This document shows, piece after piece, positions 25,794 through 35,694 of a stretch of 64,000 nt of DNA (its first letter is position 1; each line of letters begins with the position of its first letter). The notes below the pieces were generated by a model. It searched no databases. It saw only the letters and a program-made list of their open reading frames with translations, and was not told where the DNA came from. This stretch comes from Chitinimonas prasina. Its GTDB lineage: Bacteria; Pseudomonadota; Gammaproteobacteria; Burkholderiales; Chitinimonadaceae. The translations under genes and the position numbers were made by a program. The stretch is from the NCBI RefSeq assembly GCF_030160395.1, contig NZ_BSOG01000005.1:221060-285059 (forward strand). Reading direction: 5' to 3'.

Positions 25794-27371
25794 ATGCACA
25801 CCATCCGACTGGCCCTGTTGGCCCTTGCCACTGTCAGCGCACTTGCCGCCAAGCCCCTGGTCATCTGTGCCGATGCTGACCCGGATGGGTTCGATCCGGC
25901 CCAGAGCGCCAATACCACTACCCATGCGGCCTCTGCAGCCAAGCTCTACAACAACCTGATCGAATACCTGCCCGGCCCCTTCAAGTTCACCCCCAGCCTG
26001 GCAGCCCAGTGGGATATCTCGGCCGATGGCCTGGTCTACACTTTCAAGCTGCGGCGTGGCGTGAAATGGCATAGCACCGACAGCTTCAAACCCAGCCGCG
26101 ATTTCAATGCCGACGATGTGCTGTGGACCCTGCAGCGGCAGATCGACCCCAGCCACCCCGGCGCCAAGGCCGCGCCCGCAGGTTTCCCCTATGCCAACTC
26201 CGGCGACTGGAAGAACCTGTTCAAGAGCGTGGAAAAAATCGACGACCACACCGTCAAGCTGACGCTCACCAAGCCCTATGCCCCCTTGCTGGAGCGCTTT
26301 GCCCACCCTGCCCTGGCCATCGTCTCGGCCGAGTACGGCAAGCAGCTCGACAAAGCCGCCACCCCGCTGCTGATCAGCAGCCACCCCGTAGGCACAGGGC
26401 CTTATCAGTTGAAGAAGTTCGACAAGGGCGCCCAGGCGCGTTACGACGCCAACCCACGTTACTGGCGGCAAAAGCCGGCCATCGATAAATTGATCATCGC
26501 CACCGTCAGCGACCCGGCAGTGCGGGCGCAAAAGCTGCTGGCCGGCGAATGCCATCTTGCCGACACCATCAAGCCGCAAGACCTGCCACGTTTTGACGGC
26601 AATGCCCAGTTCGCAGTCACCCCCCTGCGCATCCAATCCAGCAGCCAGCTGTTTTTCAATGTGGGCCGCAAACCATTCGACGACAAGCGGGTACGCCAGG
26701 CACTGGCCTCGGTCATAGATCGTGCCGCCATCGTCAAAAGCGTGTACGACGGCCGGGCCGAGACCGCCGCGACGCCTTACTCGCCGCGCAGCCTATGGGG
26801 CGTGGAGGCAGTCAGACCTGCTGCGCCCGACTTTAACCGGGCGCGCAAGCTCTTGGCCGAGGCAGGCTACCCCCAAGGCTTTGAAGCGGAAATGTGGGTA
26901 CGGCCGGGTGGCTCCGGCACCAATCCCAACTTCAAGCTGACCGCCGAGCTGATACAGGCCGACTGGGCCAAGCTGGGTGTCAGGCTCAACCTGGTGAACG
27001 TGGAGTGGACTGAACTGGTCAAGAAAGCCCGCGCCGGCGAAGCACCCAGCCTGCTCAGTGGCTGGAGTGGCGCACTCGACCCCGATGGCTTCTACAGCAA
27101 CCTGGCCAGCTGCGATGCCGCCGGCAATGGCTACAATTTCGCCCAATGGTGCAGCCCGCAGGTCGATGCCGCCCTGGATGCCGCACGTGTCGCCACCAAG
27201 CAGGCCGATCGGGCCAAGCGCTATGTGGATGTGCAGAAAATACTGGCCGATGAAGTCCCTTTTACCACCCTGACCTACCCCTTGCAGGTGGTGATACACG
27301 ACCGCAAGCTGCTGGGGGTGGAGCCCACGGCCGGCGAGAGCTTCAAGGTGGAACAGGTACGCTGGAAGTAA
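25794..27371 (+). CDS. Peptide ABC transporter substrate-binding protein (DppA type)
   Basis: Periplasmic family 5 solute-binding protein of 525 residues with a signal peptide (about 1-19, IRLALLALATVSALAA). Motifs: LVICADADPDGFDPAQSAN, the SBP5 core LAAQWDISADGLVYTFKLRR, VGTGPYQLKKFDKG and QLFFNVGRKPFDDKRVRQAL. It resembles dipeptide-binding DppA, but no permease or ATPase genes are adjacent. Following Anbu at 69 nt, it may import or scavenge peptides related to the cluster; this is inference. Confidence 0.88.
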   Translation: MHTIRLALLALATVSALAAKPLVICADADPDGFDPAQSANTTTHAASAAKLYNNLIEYLPGPFKFTPSLAAQWDISADGLVYTFKLRRGVKWHSTDSFKPSRDFNADDVLWTLQRQIDPSHPGAKAAPAGFPYANSGDWKNLFKSVEKIDDHTVKLTLTKPYAPLLERFAHPALAIVSAEYGKQLDKAATPLLISSHPVGTGPYQLKKFDKGAQARYDANPRYWRQKPAIDKLIIATVSDPAVRAQKLLAGECHLADTIKPQDLPRFDGNAQFAVTPLRIQSSSQLFFNVGRKPFDDKRVRQALASVIDRAAIVKSVYDGRAETAATPYSPRSLWGVEAVRPAAPDFNRARKLLAEAGYPQGFEAEMWVRPGGSGTNPNFKLTAELIQADWAKLGVRLNLVNVEWTELVKKARAGEAPSLLSGWSGALDPDGFYSNLASCDAAGNGYNFAQWCSPQVDAALDAARVATKQADRAKRYVDVQKILADEVPFTTLTYPLQVVIHDRKLLGVEPTAGESFKVEQVRWK

Positions 27372-27375
27372 GGTC

Positions 27376-27843
27376 ATGCAGCCTGCCGCCAGGACTCGCG
27401 CACCCAACCGTTATCTGATTGCAGCTGGCATTGCCGCGCTGGCGGCTAGCCTGCTGCACCTCACCATCCCCCTTGGTGGGCCCAGCTGGTATGCCTTTTT
27501 TGGGGCGCCGGACGGGCTCGTCGCCATGGCCAGGGCCGGCCACTGGTACCCGGTGGTCTGCTGCCTGGTCATCGCCCTGGCCCTGCTGGTGTCCGCCGCC
27601 TATGCCTTCTCTGGGGCTGGCATGTTGCGCCGCCTACCGTGGCAGCGCACCGTGCTGCTGGGTATCGCAGCCGTGCTGGTGCTGCGCGGCATCGGATTCA
27701 TCCCGCTGATGCTGTGGCAGCCCGAGCGCCTGGCCGATATCTGCAACTGCCAGGGTGTGGATGCCTTCCTGGTAATCACCTCCTTGCTTTGCCTGACCAT
27801 GGGCATGGCCTACGCCCTGGGCACCAGACAACTCTGGCGCTAG
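27376..27843 (+). CDS. Hypothetical four-helix membrane protein
   Basis: A 155-residue inner-membrane protein with four predicted segments: IAAGIAALAASLLHLTIPL, VVCCLVIALALLVSAAYAF, VLLGIAAVLVLRGIGFIPLM and AFLVITSLLCLTMGMAYAL. It starts 4 nt after the SBP stop, suggesting co-transcription. No family assignment or function. Confidence 0.7.
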   Translation: MQPAARTRAPNRYLIAAGIAALAASLLHLTIPLGGPSWYAFFGAPDGLVAMARAGHWYPVVCCLVIALALLVSAAYAFSGAGMLRRLPWQRTVLLGIAAVLVLRGIGFIPLMLWQPERLADICNCQGVDAFLVITSLLCLTMGMAYALGTRQLWR

Positions 27844-27945
27844 CCCGGCTGCTGACAACAGCCCCAGCACCATCCAGCGCCCCGCCACAGGCACGCCTGC
27901 CTACACAAGCTCACCTGGCTTTACCGATACAACCAAGAAAGTACC

Positions 27946-28851
27946 ATGCTGAACCGCGCCACCACGCCCTTGCTGATCGCTCTCGGCCTGCTGATCCAGG
28001 CCACCACCCTGGCCAGTACCGCCGCCCGCCCCTACACCCTGGAGCACACCGAGGTCCGCAGTGTGCCGTCCAGGATACTGCCGCGCGACTACGAGATATT
28101 CGTCAGCCTGCCCGAGTCCTACAACAAGACGCAGAAACGCTACCCTGTGCTATTCATGACCGACGCCAACTACGCCTTCCCGCTGGTGCGCAGCATCAAC
28201 CGGCGGGTCAACGACTATGGCCGCAATCTCGACGAGGTCATTCTGGTTGGCTTGTCCTATGCCAGGGGCGACAGCCCGATCACCAGCCGCAACCGTGACT
28301 ACACCCCAACCGATATCGTGCTCAAGAAGACACGCCGACCCGGCCAGGGCGATGGTCCCTATGGCCAGGCCGAACCCTACGGCCGCTATATCAGTGAGGA
28401 AGTCCTCCCCTTCGTGGCCCAGCACTACCGTGCCGACATGAGCAAGAAAATCTACGTCGGCCACTCCTACGGCTCGCTGCTGGGGCTGCACCTGCTGTTC
28501 CGCAAGCCCGACACCTTTGACTACTATGTCCTGGGCAGCCCCTCGCTCTGGTACGACCGCTACCATATGCTGGATGTAGAGCGCCAATACGCCGCCAGCA
28601 ACAAGAACCTCTCCGCCCGCGTCCTGATGGTGGCCGGCGCCTTCGAGGCAGTACAGCCAGGCTCGGACAACCCCCGCTATGCCAAGGAGACCGACATGGT
28701 GAAGGACATGCAGCGCTTCGAGCAGCAATTGAAGGGGCGCGGCTATCCAGGCTTGTCGATACGCTCGGAAGTCATCAAGGACGAAGACCACCTGACGGTG
28801 TTCCCCGCCCTGATTACCCGTGGGCTGCTGTGGGCCTTGCCCAAGCGCTAA
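27946..28851 (+). CDS. Secreted esterase-D-like alpha/beta hydrolase
   Basis: Exported alpha/beta hydrolase of 301 residues, in the Fes/IroE/esterase-D group (COG2819). Signal peptide LLIALGLLIQATTLAST; fold landmarks REYEIFVSLPESY-like strand (DYEIFVSLPESYNKTQKRYP), nucleophile Ser in VGHSYGSLLGLH, and a late His in DEDHLTVFP. Homologues hydrolyse ferric enterobactin-type trilactones or other esters, but no siderophore genes are adjacent, so the substrate is open. Confidence 0.82.
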   Translation: MLNRATTPLLIALGLLIQATTLASTAARPYTLEHTEVRSVPSRILPRDYEIFVSLPESYNKTQKRYPVLFMTDANYAFPLVRSINRRVNDYGRNLDEVILVGLSYARGDSPITSRNRDYTPTDIVLKKTRRPGQGDGPYGQAEPYGRYISEEVLPFVAQHYRADMSKKIYVGHSYGSLLGLHLLFRKPDTFDYYVLGSPSLWYDRYHMLDVERQYAASNKNLSARVLMVAGAFEAVQPGSDNPRYAKETDMVKDMQRFEQQLKGRGYPGLSIRSEVIKDEDHLTVFPALITRGLLWALPKR

Positions 28852-28979
28852 GTGCTTGACCGCAGCAAGGCAGGCGCAGGCATCCATCAAATTTTCCGAC
28901 CTAGAAGTTGATTTCTTTCCGCTATCACCCCAATCGGGCGCTGCTGATAATGGATTCAACTCATTGAAGGAATTCGATC

Positions 28980-29765
28980 ATGTCTCGTCTGCCCAGCCTT
29001 TTCATCTCCCATGGTTCGCCCATGCTGGCCCTGGACGCCGGCCCCACCGGCGCAGCCTGGGCCAGGATAGCCCAATCGCTGCCCCGGCCCCGTGCCATAC
29101 TCGTCGCCTCGGCACATTGGCTGACCAGCCTGCCGGCGGTCAGCACCACCGCCAGCCCCGCCACCATCCATGATTTCCACGGCTTCCCCGAGCCTTTGTT
29201 CCAACTCCAGTACACCCCACCCGGCGCCCCCGCCGTGGCCGAGCGCGCCGCCGCCTTGCTGGCAGCCGCCGGGCTGCAAGTGGGTATCGACCCTGGCCGT
29301 GGCCTTGATCACGGCGCCTGGGTGCCACTCAAGAACATGTACCCCGCCGCCGATATACCGGTCTTCCAGCTCGCCATACAGCCCCGCGAGCATCCAGCCC
29401 ATCACCTGCGTGTTGGTCATGCACTGGCCGCCCTGCGGGACGAAGGTGTGCTGATCATCGGCTCGGGTAGCATTACCCATAATCTGCGCGAACTGGAATG
29501 GGACGCCCCCGCAGACACCGCCATCAACGAATACGTGCCGGCATTCCAGCATTGGGTGTACGACAAGTTGCTGGTGGGTGACCAGGCCGCACTGCTGGAC
29601 TACCGCAAACAGGCTCCCGGCGCACAGCGCGCCCACCCGACCGACGAGCACTACCTGCCGCTCTATGTCGCACTTGGTGCGGCAGGGCCCGATGCAAAGG
29701 CCGAACGACTGCACACCGGCCTGACCAACGGTGGCTTGGCCATGGATGTTTACGCGTTCCACTAG
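28980..29765 (+). CDS. ygiD: DODA-type extradiol aromatic ring-opening dioxygenase (YgiD-like)
   Basis: Class III extradiol dioxygenase family protein of 261 residues, like E. coli YgiD (4,5-DOPA dioxygenase). Conserved parts: LFISHGSPMLALD, LVASAHWLTSLPAVS, LDHGAWVPLKNMYP with metal/active-site His, and IIGSGSITHNLREL. The ATG at 28980 has AAGGA 8 nt upstream. It would open catechol-type rings; the physiological substrate is unknown. Confidence 0.88.
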   Translation: MSRLPSLFISHGSPMLALDAGPTGAAWARIAQSLPRPRAILVASAHWLTSLPAVSTTASPATIHDFHGFPEPLFQLQYTPPGAPAVAERAAALLAAAGLQVGIDPGRGLDHGAWVPLKNMYPAADIPVFQLAIQPREHPAHHLRVGHALAALRDEGVLIIGSGSITHNLRELEWDAPADTAINEYVPAFQHWVYDKLLVGDQAALLDYRKQAPGAQRAHPTDEHYLPLYVALGAAGPDAKAERLHTGLTNGGLAMDVYAFH

Positions 29766-29962
29766 ACTGACGAAGAGCAACAAGCCCTCTTTTCCATCAG
29801 CACATTGGACAGGACAGGCACGTTATTCTCCACCTGGAGGAGGCTCACGCTTGTATAGCCTGCGCTACCCGACTGCACCGGCTGGAGGCGCGCGCAGCTG
29901 ACAGTAGGTAGGTAGGTAGGGCAAGCTCGTACAACAACGCCAGAGGGATAGCTATAGCCGCT

Positions 29963-32900
29963 CTAAACCAGTGAAGAAGGTGCCCCCTGCCATGCCAGTT
30001 GCGGGTAGCGTGGGGCCAGGAGGGTGCTTTCGAACTGCTCTGCCGGCACAGGGCGGCTCAGGTAGTAGCCCTGCATGTAGTCGCAGCCCAACTGCCCCAG
30101 AAAATCTCGCTGCTCCGGTGTCTCCACGCCCTCCGCCACCACTTGCAGGCGCAGGCTGTGGGCCAGGGCCACGATGCCAGTGACGATGGCGGCGGCGTCG
30201 GGGTCGGTGGTGACATCCTGAGTAAAGGAATAATCGACCTTGAGCGCATTGACCGGAAAACGCTTGAGGTAGCTGAGCGAGGAATAGCCGGTGCCGAAGT
30301 CGTCGATCGCCAGGTTCAGCCCCAGCGCCTTCAGCGCGTGCAGGCTGGATACAGCGTCGTGAGCCCGTTCCATCAGCACGCTCTCGGTGATCTCCAGTGT
30401 CAGGCAGTGTGGCGGCAGGCCGGTCTCGGTCAATATCCTGTCTACCAGTTCCACAAAGTTGGGTTGGGCCAGTTGCACACCAGAGAGGTTCACAGCCATC
30501 TGCAGACGCGGCACACCGGCTGCCAGCCAGCGCTGCGCCTGTATACAGGCGGTGCGTAGCACCCACTCCCCTATAGGTACGATCAGACCGGTTTCCTCGG
30601 CCAGCGGAATGAACTCGGCCGGCGAGATCATGCCCCGGTTGGGGTGGTTCCAGCGCAGCAGGGCTTCCATACCAAACAGGTGGCCACTAATGGTCTCGAC
30701 TTCGGGCTGGTAATGAACCTGCAGCTCCTCGCGCTCCAGCGCCCGGCGCAGGGCACTCTCCAGCCGGAGATGCTCGGACACCGAAGCATCCATGCCGGCT
30801 TCGTAGAACTGGAATCCGCCATTGGCCCGCTTGGCCCGATACATGGCGGTATCGGCATGGCGCAACAGGGTACTGGCGTTGTTGCCATCCACCGGGAACA
30901 AGGAGATGCCGATACTGGTGGAGATAAAGATATCGTGCCCTTCTATCTCGAAGGGGCTGCCCAGTGCGCGTTCTATCTTCTGTGCGGCGTTGGCCGCTGC
31001 CGCCGGGTCTGGCAACTCATCGAGCAGCACGGTGAACTCGTCCCCCCCCAGCCGCGCCACGCTGTCGCTGCTGCGCACGCAATGGCGTATGCGCTGCCCC
31101 ACCAGCTTGAGCAGCCGGTCGCCTATCTCGTGGCCCAGGGTGTCGTTGACGAACTTGAAGCGGTCCAGATCCAGGAACAACAACGCCAGAGCATGGTCGG
31201 TGCGCTCTGCCCGCTCTATGGCCTGCTTGAGCTCTTCGGAGAACTGCGCCCGATTGGGCAGGTCGGTCACGGTATCGTGATAGGCCAGGTGGCGCACATG
31301 GCGCGAGGTGCGCGTGGCATCCACCACCCGCCGCACGCGCTGCTGCACCACAGCCAGGTGGATGGGCTTGGTCAGGTAGTCGCTGGCGCCAACGGCAAAA
31401 GCCTGCTCTATCGACTGGTTATCGTCCAGCGCAGTAATCATCAGCACCGGGATATCGCGGTACTCCGGCATTTCCTGCAGGCGGGCACAGGCAGTGAAGC
31501 CGTCCATGCCGGGCATCAGGCCATCCATCAGTATCACATCAGGTGCGCACTGGCCCAGCAAGACCAGCGCCTCGTTGCCATCGCCGGCCTCCACCACCTG
31601 GAAGCCGCCGCGCTCCAGCGCATGGCGCAAGGCCGAGCGGGTGCTGCGGTCGTCGTCCACCACCAGCACTAGGCCCGCATCACCGGTACTTTCCAGCAGC
31701 GAGGCCTGCGCGCCTTTCAGCTCCTGCAGCAAGGCCTGCTTGGTCAGCGCATACTCGGCATGCAGTCGGCTGAGCAAGGATTCGGCGTTCTCGGTCTGCC
31801 CCACTTCGGCCAGCGCCTCGATCTCGCGTGCCAGGCTGGCGACGGCGCCAGCACCCAGGGTGCTGCTGGCGCCCTTGATGGCGTGCGCAGTCTGGCGCAG
31901 GCGTGCTGCGTCCTGTGCGGTGGCAGACTGTGCCAGGGCCTCCAGGTAAACCGGCATATCCTCCAGGTAGGGTTCCACCGCCTGATTGATACGCTCGCCC
32001 AGCGCCTCGCGCAGCTTGCCGAACGCCACGGCATCCAGCGGTTCGCGATTCTCGGCCGCTGGCGACTCCTCTGGCGCGGTGCCATCGTTGGGTACCACCA
32101 CCGGCAACTTGGCCCACTGCCCTATCATGCTGCCTACGGCTCCCAGGGTTAGCGGCTTGGGCAAATGGTCATCCATGCCTGCAGCCAGGCACTTTTCTAT
32201 ATCTCCGCGCTGAATATTGGCCGTCATGGCCACAATGGGCACACGGCCGCCGCCTTCGGCCTCCATCGCCCTGATCGCCGCCGTCGCCTGGTAGCCATCC
32301 ATATGCGGCATATTGCAATCCATCAATACCAGATCGTACCGTTGCCGCTTGAACGCCCGCAGGGCCTCGTGGCCATCGCCCACGATCTCGACCTGGCATC
32401 CCAGCATGGCCAGCATGCTTTCGGCGATGGCCTGGTTGGTACGGTTATCCTCGGCCACCAGCACCCGGCAGCGCCCAGCCAGGCGAGGCGCTTCCACCAC
32501 CAGTGGCAGCGCAGCCTGCTGATCCTGCTCGGCTATGCAGGCCAGCAGTTTTTCCATCCGCAGGGGCTTGCTCAACAGGGCATCCACGCCCTGCTGCGCG
32601 GCAGGTGCCACGCCCAGCCGATTCATGGCAATAATATAGGTGTCGCGCAGTGCCTCTTCGGCGCGTATCTGCTGCGGCAGGTTGCCACCCTCGGGGCTGG
32701 CGAAGGCGCTATCCAGTATCACCAGGCTGCATGCCGTGCCGGCTGCAGCCTGTGCCTTGAGCCATGCCAGCGCCTCCACGCTGCCTTGGGCCGCTGTACA
32801 GACAAAGCCCCAGTTAGCTAGCGACTGCTCCAGAAAATGCCGTACCGCCGCACTTTCTTCCACCAGCAGCACGCTACGCCCCTGCCAGCCCGGTTGGCGC

Positions 32901-34411
32901 TCCGGCACGCTGGGTATCTCGCTGGCAGCCTGCAGCGGCAGAGTGAACCAGAAACGACTGCCCTTGCCGTCCACGCTTTCCACATTGATCTCGCCGCCCA
33001 TCAAGCCCACCAACTGGCGGCAGATGGACAAACCCAGGCCGGAGCCACCAAAGCGCCGGGTTGTCGAGGTATCACCTTGGGTAAAAGAGTCGAAGATGCG
33101 TGACTGGGCCTGCTCGCTCATGCCTATGCCGGTGTCCACCACCTCAAAGCGCAGGGTATCGGCATCGGCCAGCGCCACCCTCACCACCACCTCACCGTGC
33201 TCAGTGAACTTGATGGCATTGCCGACCAGATTGGTCAGCACCTGGCGGATGCGTGTGGAGTCGCCCTTGACCTTGACGGGCACGTCCGACGCTGCCAAAT
33301 AGGCCAGGTCCAGGCCTTTCTGATGGGCTTGCGGCGCTAACAGCTCGATCACATCCTCGCTCAAGCGGCGGGGGTTGTAGTCGGTCAATTCCAGTTCCAG
33401 CTTGCCAGCTTCCAGCCGCGAGAAATCCAGGATGTTGTTGACCAGATCCAGCAGGTATTGCGAGGAATCCCAGGCCATCTGCACAAACTGGCGCTGCTTG
33501 GCCGGCATGGGGGTAGAGATCAGAATATCCAGCGTGCCGATCACGCCATTGAGGGGGGTGCGTATCTCGTGGCTGACGGTGGCAGCAAACTCGGCCTTGA
33601 GCGTAGCAAACCGCATGGCCTCGTCGCGTGCCTCGCGCAGCTCCTGTTCGCGCGCCTCCAGCACAGCAATCATGCTGTTGAAGGCCTGGGCCATCTCGGC
33701 AATATCGTGGGGGCCGGCCAGATCGGCCCGCACCCCAGTCTGCCCCTGCTCTGCCTGCGCCATGTGCTGCGCCAATTGTGCCAGCGGACGGCTGAGCCTG
33801 CGGGTAAGCAGCCGTATCAGGAACAACAGCACAAAGGCCGCCAAGAAGCCGGTGGCGAAGTTGACCACGAAGACTTCAGTCACCATGCGCTTGAGTGTGG
33901 CCTTGCTCTGCACCACCCGCACATAGCCTATGCGTTCGCTCTTTTGCTCCTCAACCGCAAAGGGCGAGGCCTCGCCGCCCTCCTTGCCCATAACCGGCGC
34001 GATGAAATGCCAGGCTTCATCTGTTTCGCCTTCCAGCATGACCTGGCCGGCCTTGGCAGCCACTTCATCAGCCAGTTGCACCCCCCTGCCGTCCCTGTCC
34101 CTGGCCAGCAGCAGCCGGCCGTTGGCATGGCGTATCTCCACCCGGCTGACGTCAGGAAAATCCAGCGCCACCTCGACCGCCGCATTGGCATTCTCAGCAG
34201 CGTCGTACAGCAGGGCCAGCTTGCTTTGGCGCGCCAGGCTCTCGGTCACCCCCTCGCCCTGGCCGCGAAGCAATTGCCGTATCTGGCTGCTGCCCTGCCA
34301 GGAGCTGGCCATGGACGACAGCAAGGCCAGGCACAGCACCCCAGCGGTCACCGCGATGCTGATCTGTTGCCGGAAATCGGCGTTACGCAGGAATTTGTCG
34401 ACTAGCTTCAT
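29963..34411 (-). CDS. Hybrid sensor kinase with three receiver-like domains, Hpt, GGDEF and EAL
   Basis: Very large signalling protein, 1482 residues from the ATG at 34411 (a TTG at 34420 overlaps the upstream stop). Order: TM (about 18-36), periplasmic sensor, TM (about 180-202), HAMP, HisKA with His281 (VSHEIRTPL), HATPase (NLVGNAIKFTEHG, GSGLGLSICRQL), a degenerate receiver (VLLVEESAAVRH), a canonical receiver (VLVAEDNRTNQ, LVLMDCNMPHMDG), Hpt (TAHAIKGASS), another receiver (LVVDDDRSTR, ILMDGLMPGMDG), GGDEF (ARLGGDEFTVLL) and EAL (MEALLRWNHP). Both c-di-GMP domains keep their signature residues. Five nt separate it from the upstream periplasmic-binding-protein gene, which probably supplies the sensed ligand. 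Confidence 0.93.
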   Translation of the reverse strand: MKLVDKFLRNADFRQQISIAVTAGVLCLALLSSMASSWQGSSQIRQLLRGQGEGVTESLARQSKLALLYDAAENANAAVEVALDFPDVSRVEIRHANGRLLLARDRDGRGVQLADEVAAKAGQVMLEGETDEAWHFIAPVMGKEGGEASPFAVEEQKSERIGYVRVVQSKATLKRMVTEVFVVNFATGFLAAFVLLFLIRLLTRRLSRPLAQLAQHMAQAEQGQTGVRADLAGPHDIAEMAQAFNSMIAVLEAREQELREARDEAMRFATLKAEFAATVSHEIRTPLNGVIGTLDILISTPMPAKQRQFVQMAWDSSQYLLDLVNNILDFSRLEAGKLELELTDYNPRRLSEDVIELLAPQAHQKGLDLAYLAASDVPVKVKGDSTRIRQVLTNLVGNAIKFTEHGEVVVRVALADADTLRFEVVDTGIGMSEQAQSRIFDSFTQGDTSTTRRFGGSGLGLSICRQLVGLMGGEINVESVDGKGSRFWFTLPLQAASEIPSVPERQPGWQGRSVLLVEESAAVRHFLEQSLANWGFVCTAAQGSVEALAWLKAQAAAGTACSLVILDSAFASPEGGNLPQQIRAEEALRDTYIIAMNRLGVAPAAQQGVDALLSKPLRMEKLLACIAEQDQQAALPLVVEAPRLAGRCRVLVAEDNRTNQAIAESMLAMLGCQVEIVGDGHEALRAFKRQRYDLVLMDCNMPHMDGYQATAAIRAMEAEGGGRVPIVAMTANIQRGDIEKCLAAGMDDHLPKPLTLGAVGSMIGQWAKLPVVVPNDGTAPEESPAAENREPLDAVAFGKLREALGERINQAVEPYLEDMPVYLEALAQSATAQDAARLRQTAHAIKGASSTLGAGAVASLAREIEALAEVGQTENAESLLSRLHAEYALTKQALLQELKGAQASLLESTGDAGLVLVVDDDRSTRSALRHALERGGFQVVEAGDGNEALVLLGQCAPDVILMDGLMPGMDGFTACARLQEMPEYRDIPVLMITALDDNQSIEQAFAVGASDYLTKPIHLAVVQQRVRRVVDATRTSRHVRHLAYHDTVTDLPNRAQFSEELKQAIERAERTDHALALLFLDLDRFKFVNDTLGHEIGDRLLKLVGQRIRHCVRSSDSVARLGGDEFTVLLDELPDPAAAANAAQKIERALGSPFEIEGHDIFISTSIGISLFPVDGNNASTLLRHADTAMYRAKRANGGFQFYEAGMDASVSEHLRLESALRRALEREELQVHYQPEVETISGHLFGMEALLRWNHPNRGMISPAEFIPLAEETGLIVPIGEWVLRTACIQAQRWLAAGVPRLQMAVNLSGVQLAQPNFVELVDRILTETGLPPHCLTLEITESVLMERAHDAVSSLHALKALGLNLAIDDFGTGYSSLSYLKRFPVNALKVDYSFTQDVTTDPDAAAIVTGIVALAHSLRLQVVAEGVETPEQRDFLGQLGCDYMQGYYLSRPVPAEQFESTLLAPRYPQLAWQGAPSSLV

Positions 34412-34416
34412 TGCAA

Positions 34417-35592
34417 TCAAGGCTCAGGAAAAACCAAGTCGAAATTTTGCTGAGGCTTGTTGCCAAGATTCAGTCCCAGATGGCTGGCGGTACGCAGATT
34501 GACCGCCACCAGTACGTCCTTCAGCGGTACCAAGCCGCTTGCGCCATCCGCATTGGAGAGAGCAACCTGCGCCAGGTTACGGCCCAGGCCCATATTGTCG
34601 GGGTACAACGAGAACAGCACTCCCCGCTTGACGTGGCTCAGGCTGCTGGAGAACACCGCGATATTGCGGTTCCAGGCCTCTTGCAGCACCAGCGGCAGCA
34701 CAGCCGATTCCTCCACGGTGGTGCTGTCCTGCGGTAGCCAGACCGTATCGTGGCGTGCATCACTGCTGCTGAAGATACTCTGGTAGTGCTGCATGGCCGT
34801 CTTGAGGTCGGTCGCCTCGCGCACCTGCAGCTCCAAGCCCTGTGCCTTGGCCGCCGTGCGGGCCAGTTGCATCAGCCAAGCGTTCTGCCTCGGGTCGCAC
34901 ACTACATAGACGCGGCGCGCCTGTGGCACCAGCAGCTTGAGCCGGGCAAACATCAGCTCAGGATCAGGCGCCAGGCTATGCACAGCCACACCACGGGCCT
35001 CGCTCTCAGGCACCGCCAGCACCCCGCCGGCTACAATACTCAGATTGCTGCCCTCCAGGGCGTTGGCCGCCCGTAGGCCATTGCGACCCAGGGCAATCAC
35101 AGCCCGCACATTCTGGCGCTTGAGCTCGCCTGCCAGCTCCTGAGTATTCAGTTTATTGCCGACGGCATAGCTGGCTACCCGCACACGGGCCTTGTCCTCT
35201 ATACCCTCGATAATCTTGGTGAACACACTGCGATACGGTTCGCCGATATCGGGATACAGCACCGCAATCTGGCTGCCGCTCAGCGCGGCCAGCCGCAGCA
35301 GGCTGCTTTGCTGCGGCCCGGCAGCCATGGCAACCAGCTCGGCTTTCTGGCCGTTGAGGGCGACGCGGAAGAGGGCGACTTCAGTGGGGACAGCCACCCC
35401 GTATGCCAGAAGCGCAGCATCGGGACGGTAAGTGAACAAGCCAGCAATATCCACCACCTGTGCAGCGAAAACAGGGGTGCTGAATATCAACAGCACGCAA
35501 GCAACCAAGCCACGGCACGCTTGCGCGAAACCGCTGACAAGTAAGGACTGATTGCCTGTAAGGCTGCTCCTGAAAGCCGCTGCTATGGTCAT
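34417..35592 (-). CDS. ABC_sub_bind-type periplasmic protein paired with the hybrid kinase
   Basis: Predicted exported protein of 391 residues resembling the ABC-transporter-substrate-binding-like family (PF04392): hydrophobic LVACVLLIFSTPVFAAQ signal, then IAVLYPDIGEPYRSVFTKII, VRAVIALGRNGLRAA and VYVVCDPRQNAWL. The ATG at 35592 is chosen over an in-frame start at 35667, which adds 25 unlikely residues. No permease or ATPase is nearby. It sits between a TonB-dependent receptor and the kinase, so a ligand-relay role to the kinase sensor domain is a reasonable inference. Confidence 0.78.
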   Translation of the reverse strand: MTIAAAFRSSLTGNQSLLVSGFAQACRGLVACVLLIFSTPVFAAQVVDIAGLFTYRPDAALLAYGVAVPTEVALFRVALNGQKAELVAMAAGPQQSSLLRLAALSGSQIAVLYPDIGEPYRSVFTKIIEGIEDKARVRVASYAVGNKLNTQELAGELKRQNVRAVIALGRNGLRAANALEGSNLSIVAGGVLAVPESEARGVAVHSLAPDPELMFARLKLLVPQARRVYVVCDPRQNAWLMQLARTAAKAQGLELQVREATDLKTAMQHYQSIFSSSDARHDTVWLPQDSTTVEESAVLPLVLQEAWNRNIAVFSSSLSHVKRGVLFSLYPDNMGLGRNLAQVALSNADGASGLVPLKDVLVAVNLRTASHLGLNLGNKPQQNFDLVFPEP

Positions 35593-35694
35593 GGCCTGGG
35601 TTACGCCGCTACATTGACGGCTTGTTGGTCTTGTTCTCAAGCAGACTATATGTCGAGTTGCCAGCAAACGAAACAGGCGTTTGACCAGGCGTCC

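Noticed and set aside
24384-26636. A 750-codon minus-strand open frame
   Set aside because: Only the last 170 codons look like a protein (signal peptide, ribosome-binding site). The rest is antisense to Anbu and the peptide-binding protein and is a high-GC shadow frame.
29900-29922. GTAG tetranucleotide repeat (about four units) after the dioxygenase gene
   Set aside because: Short, intergenic, not near a start codon or promoter that it could phase-vary.
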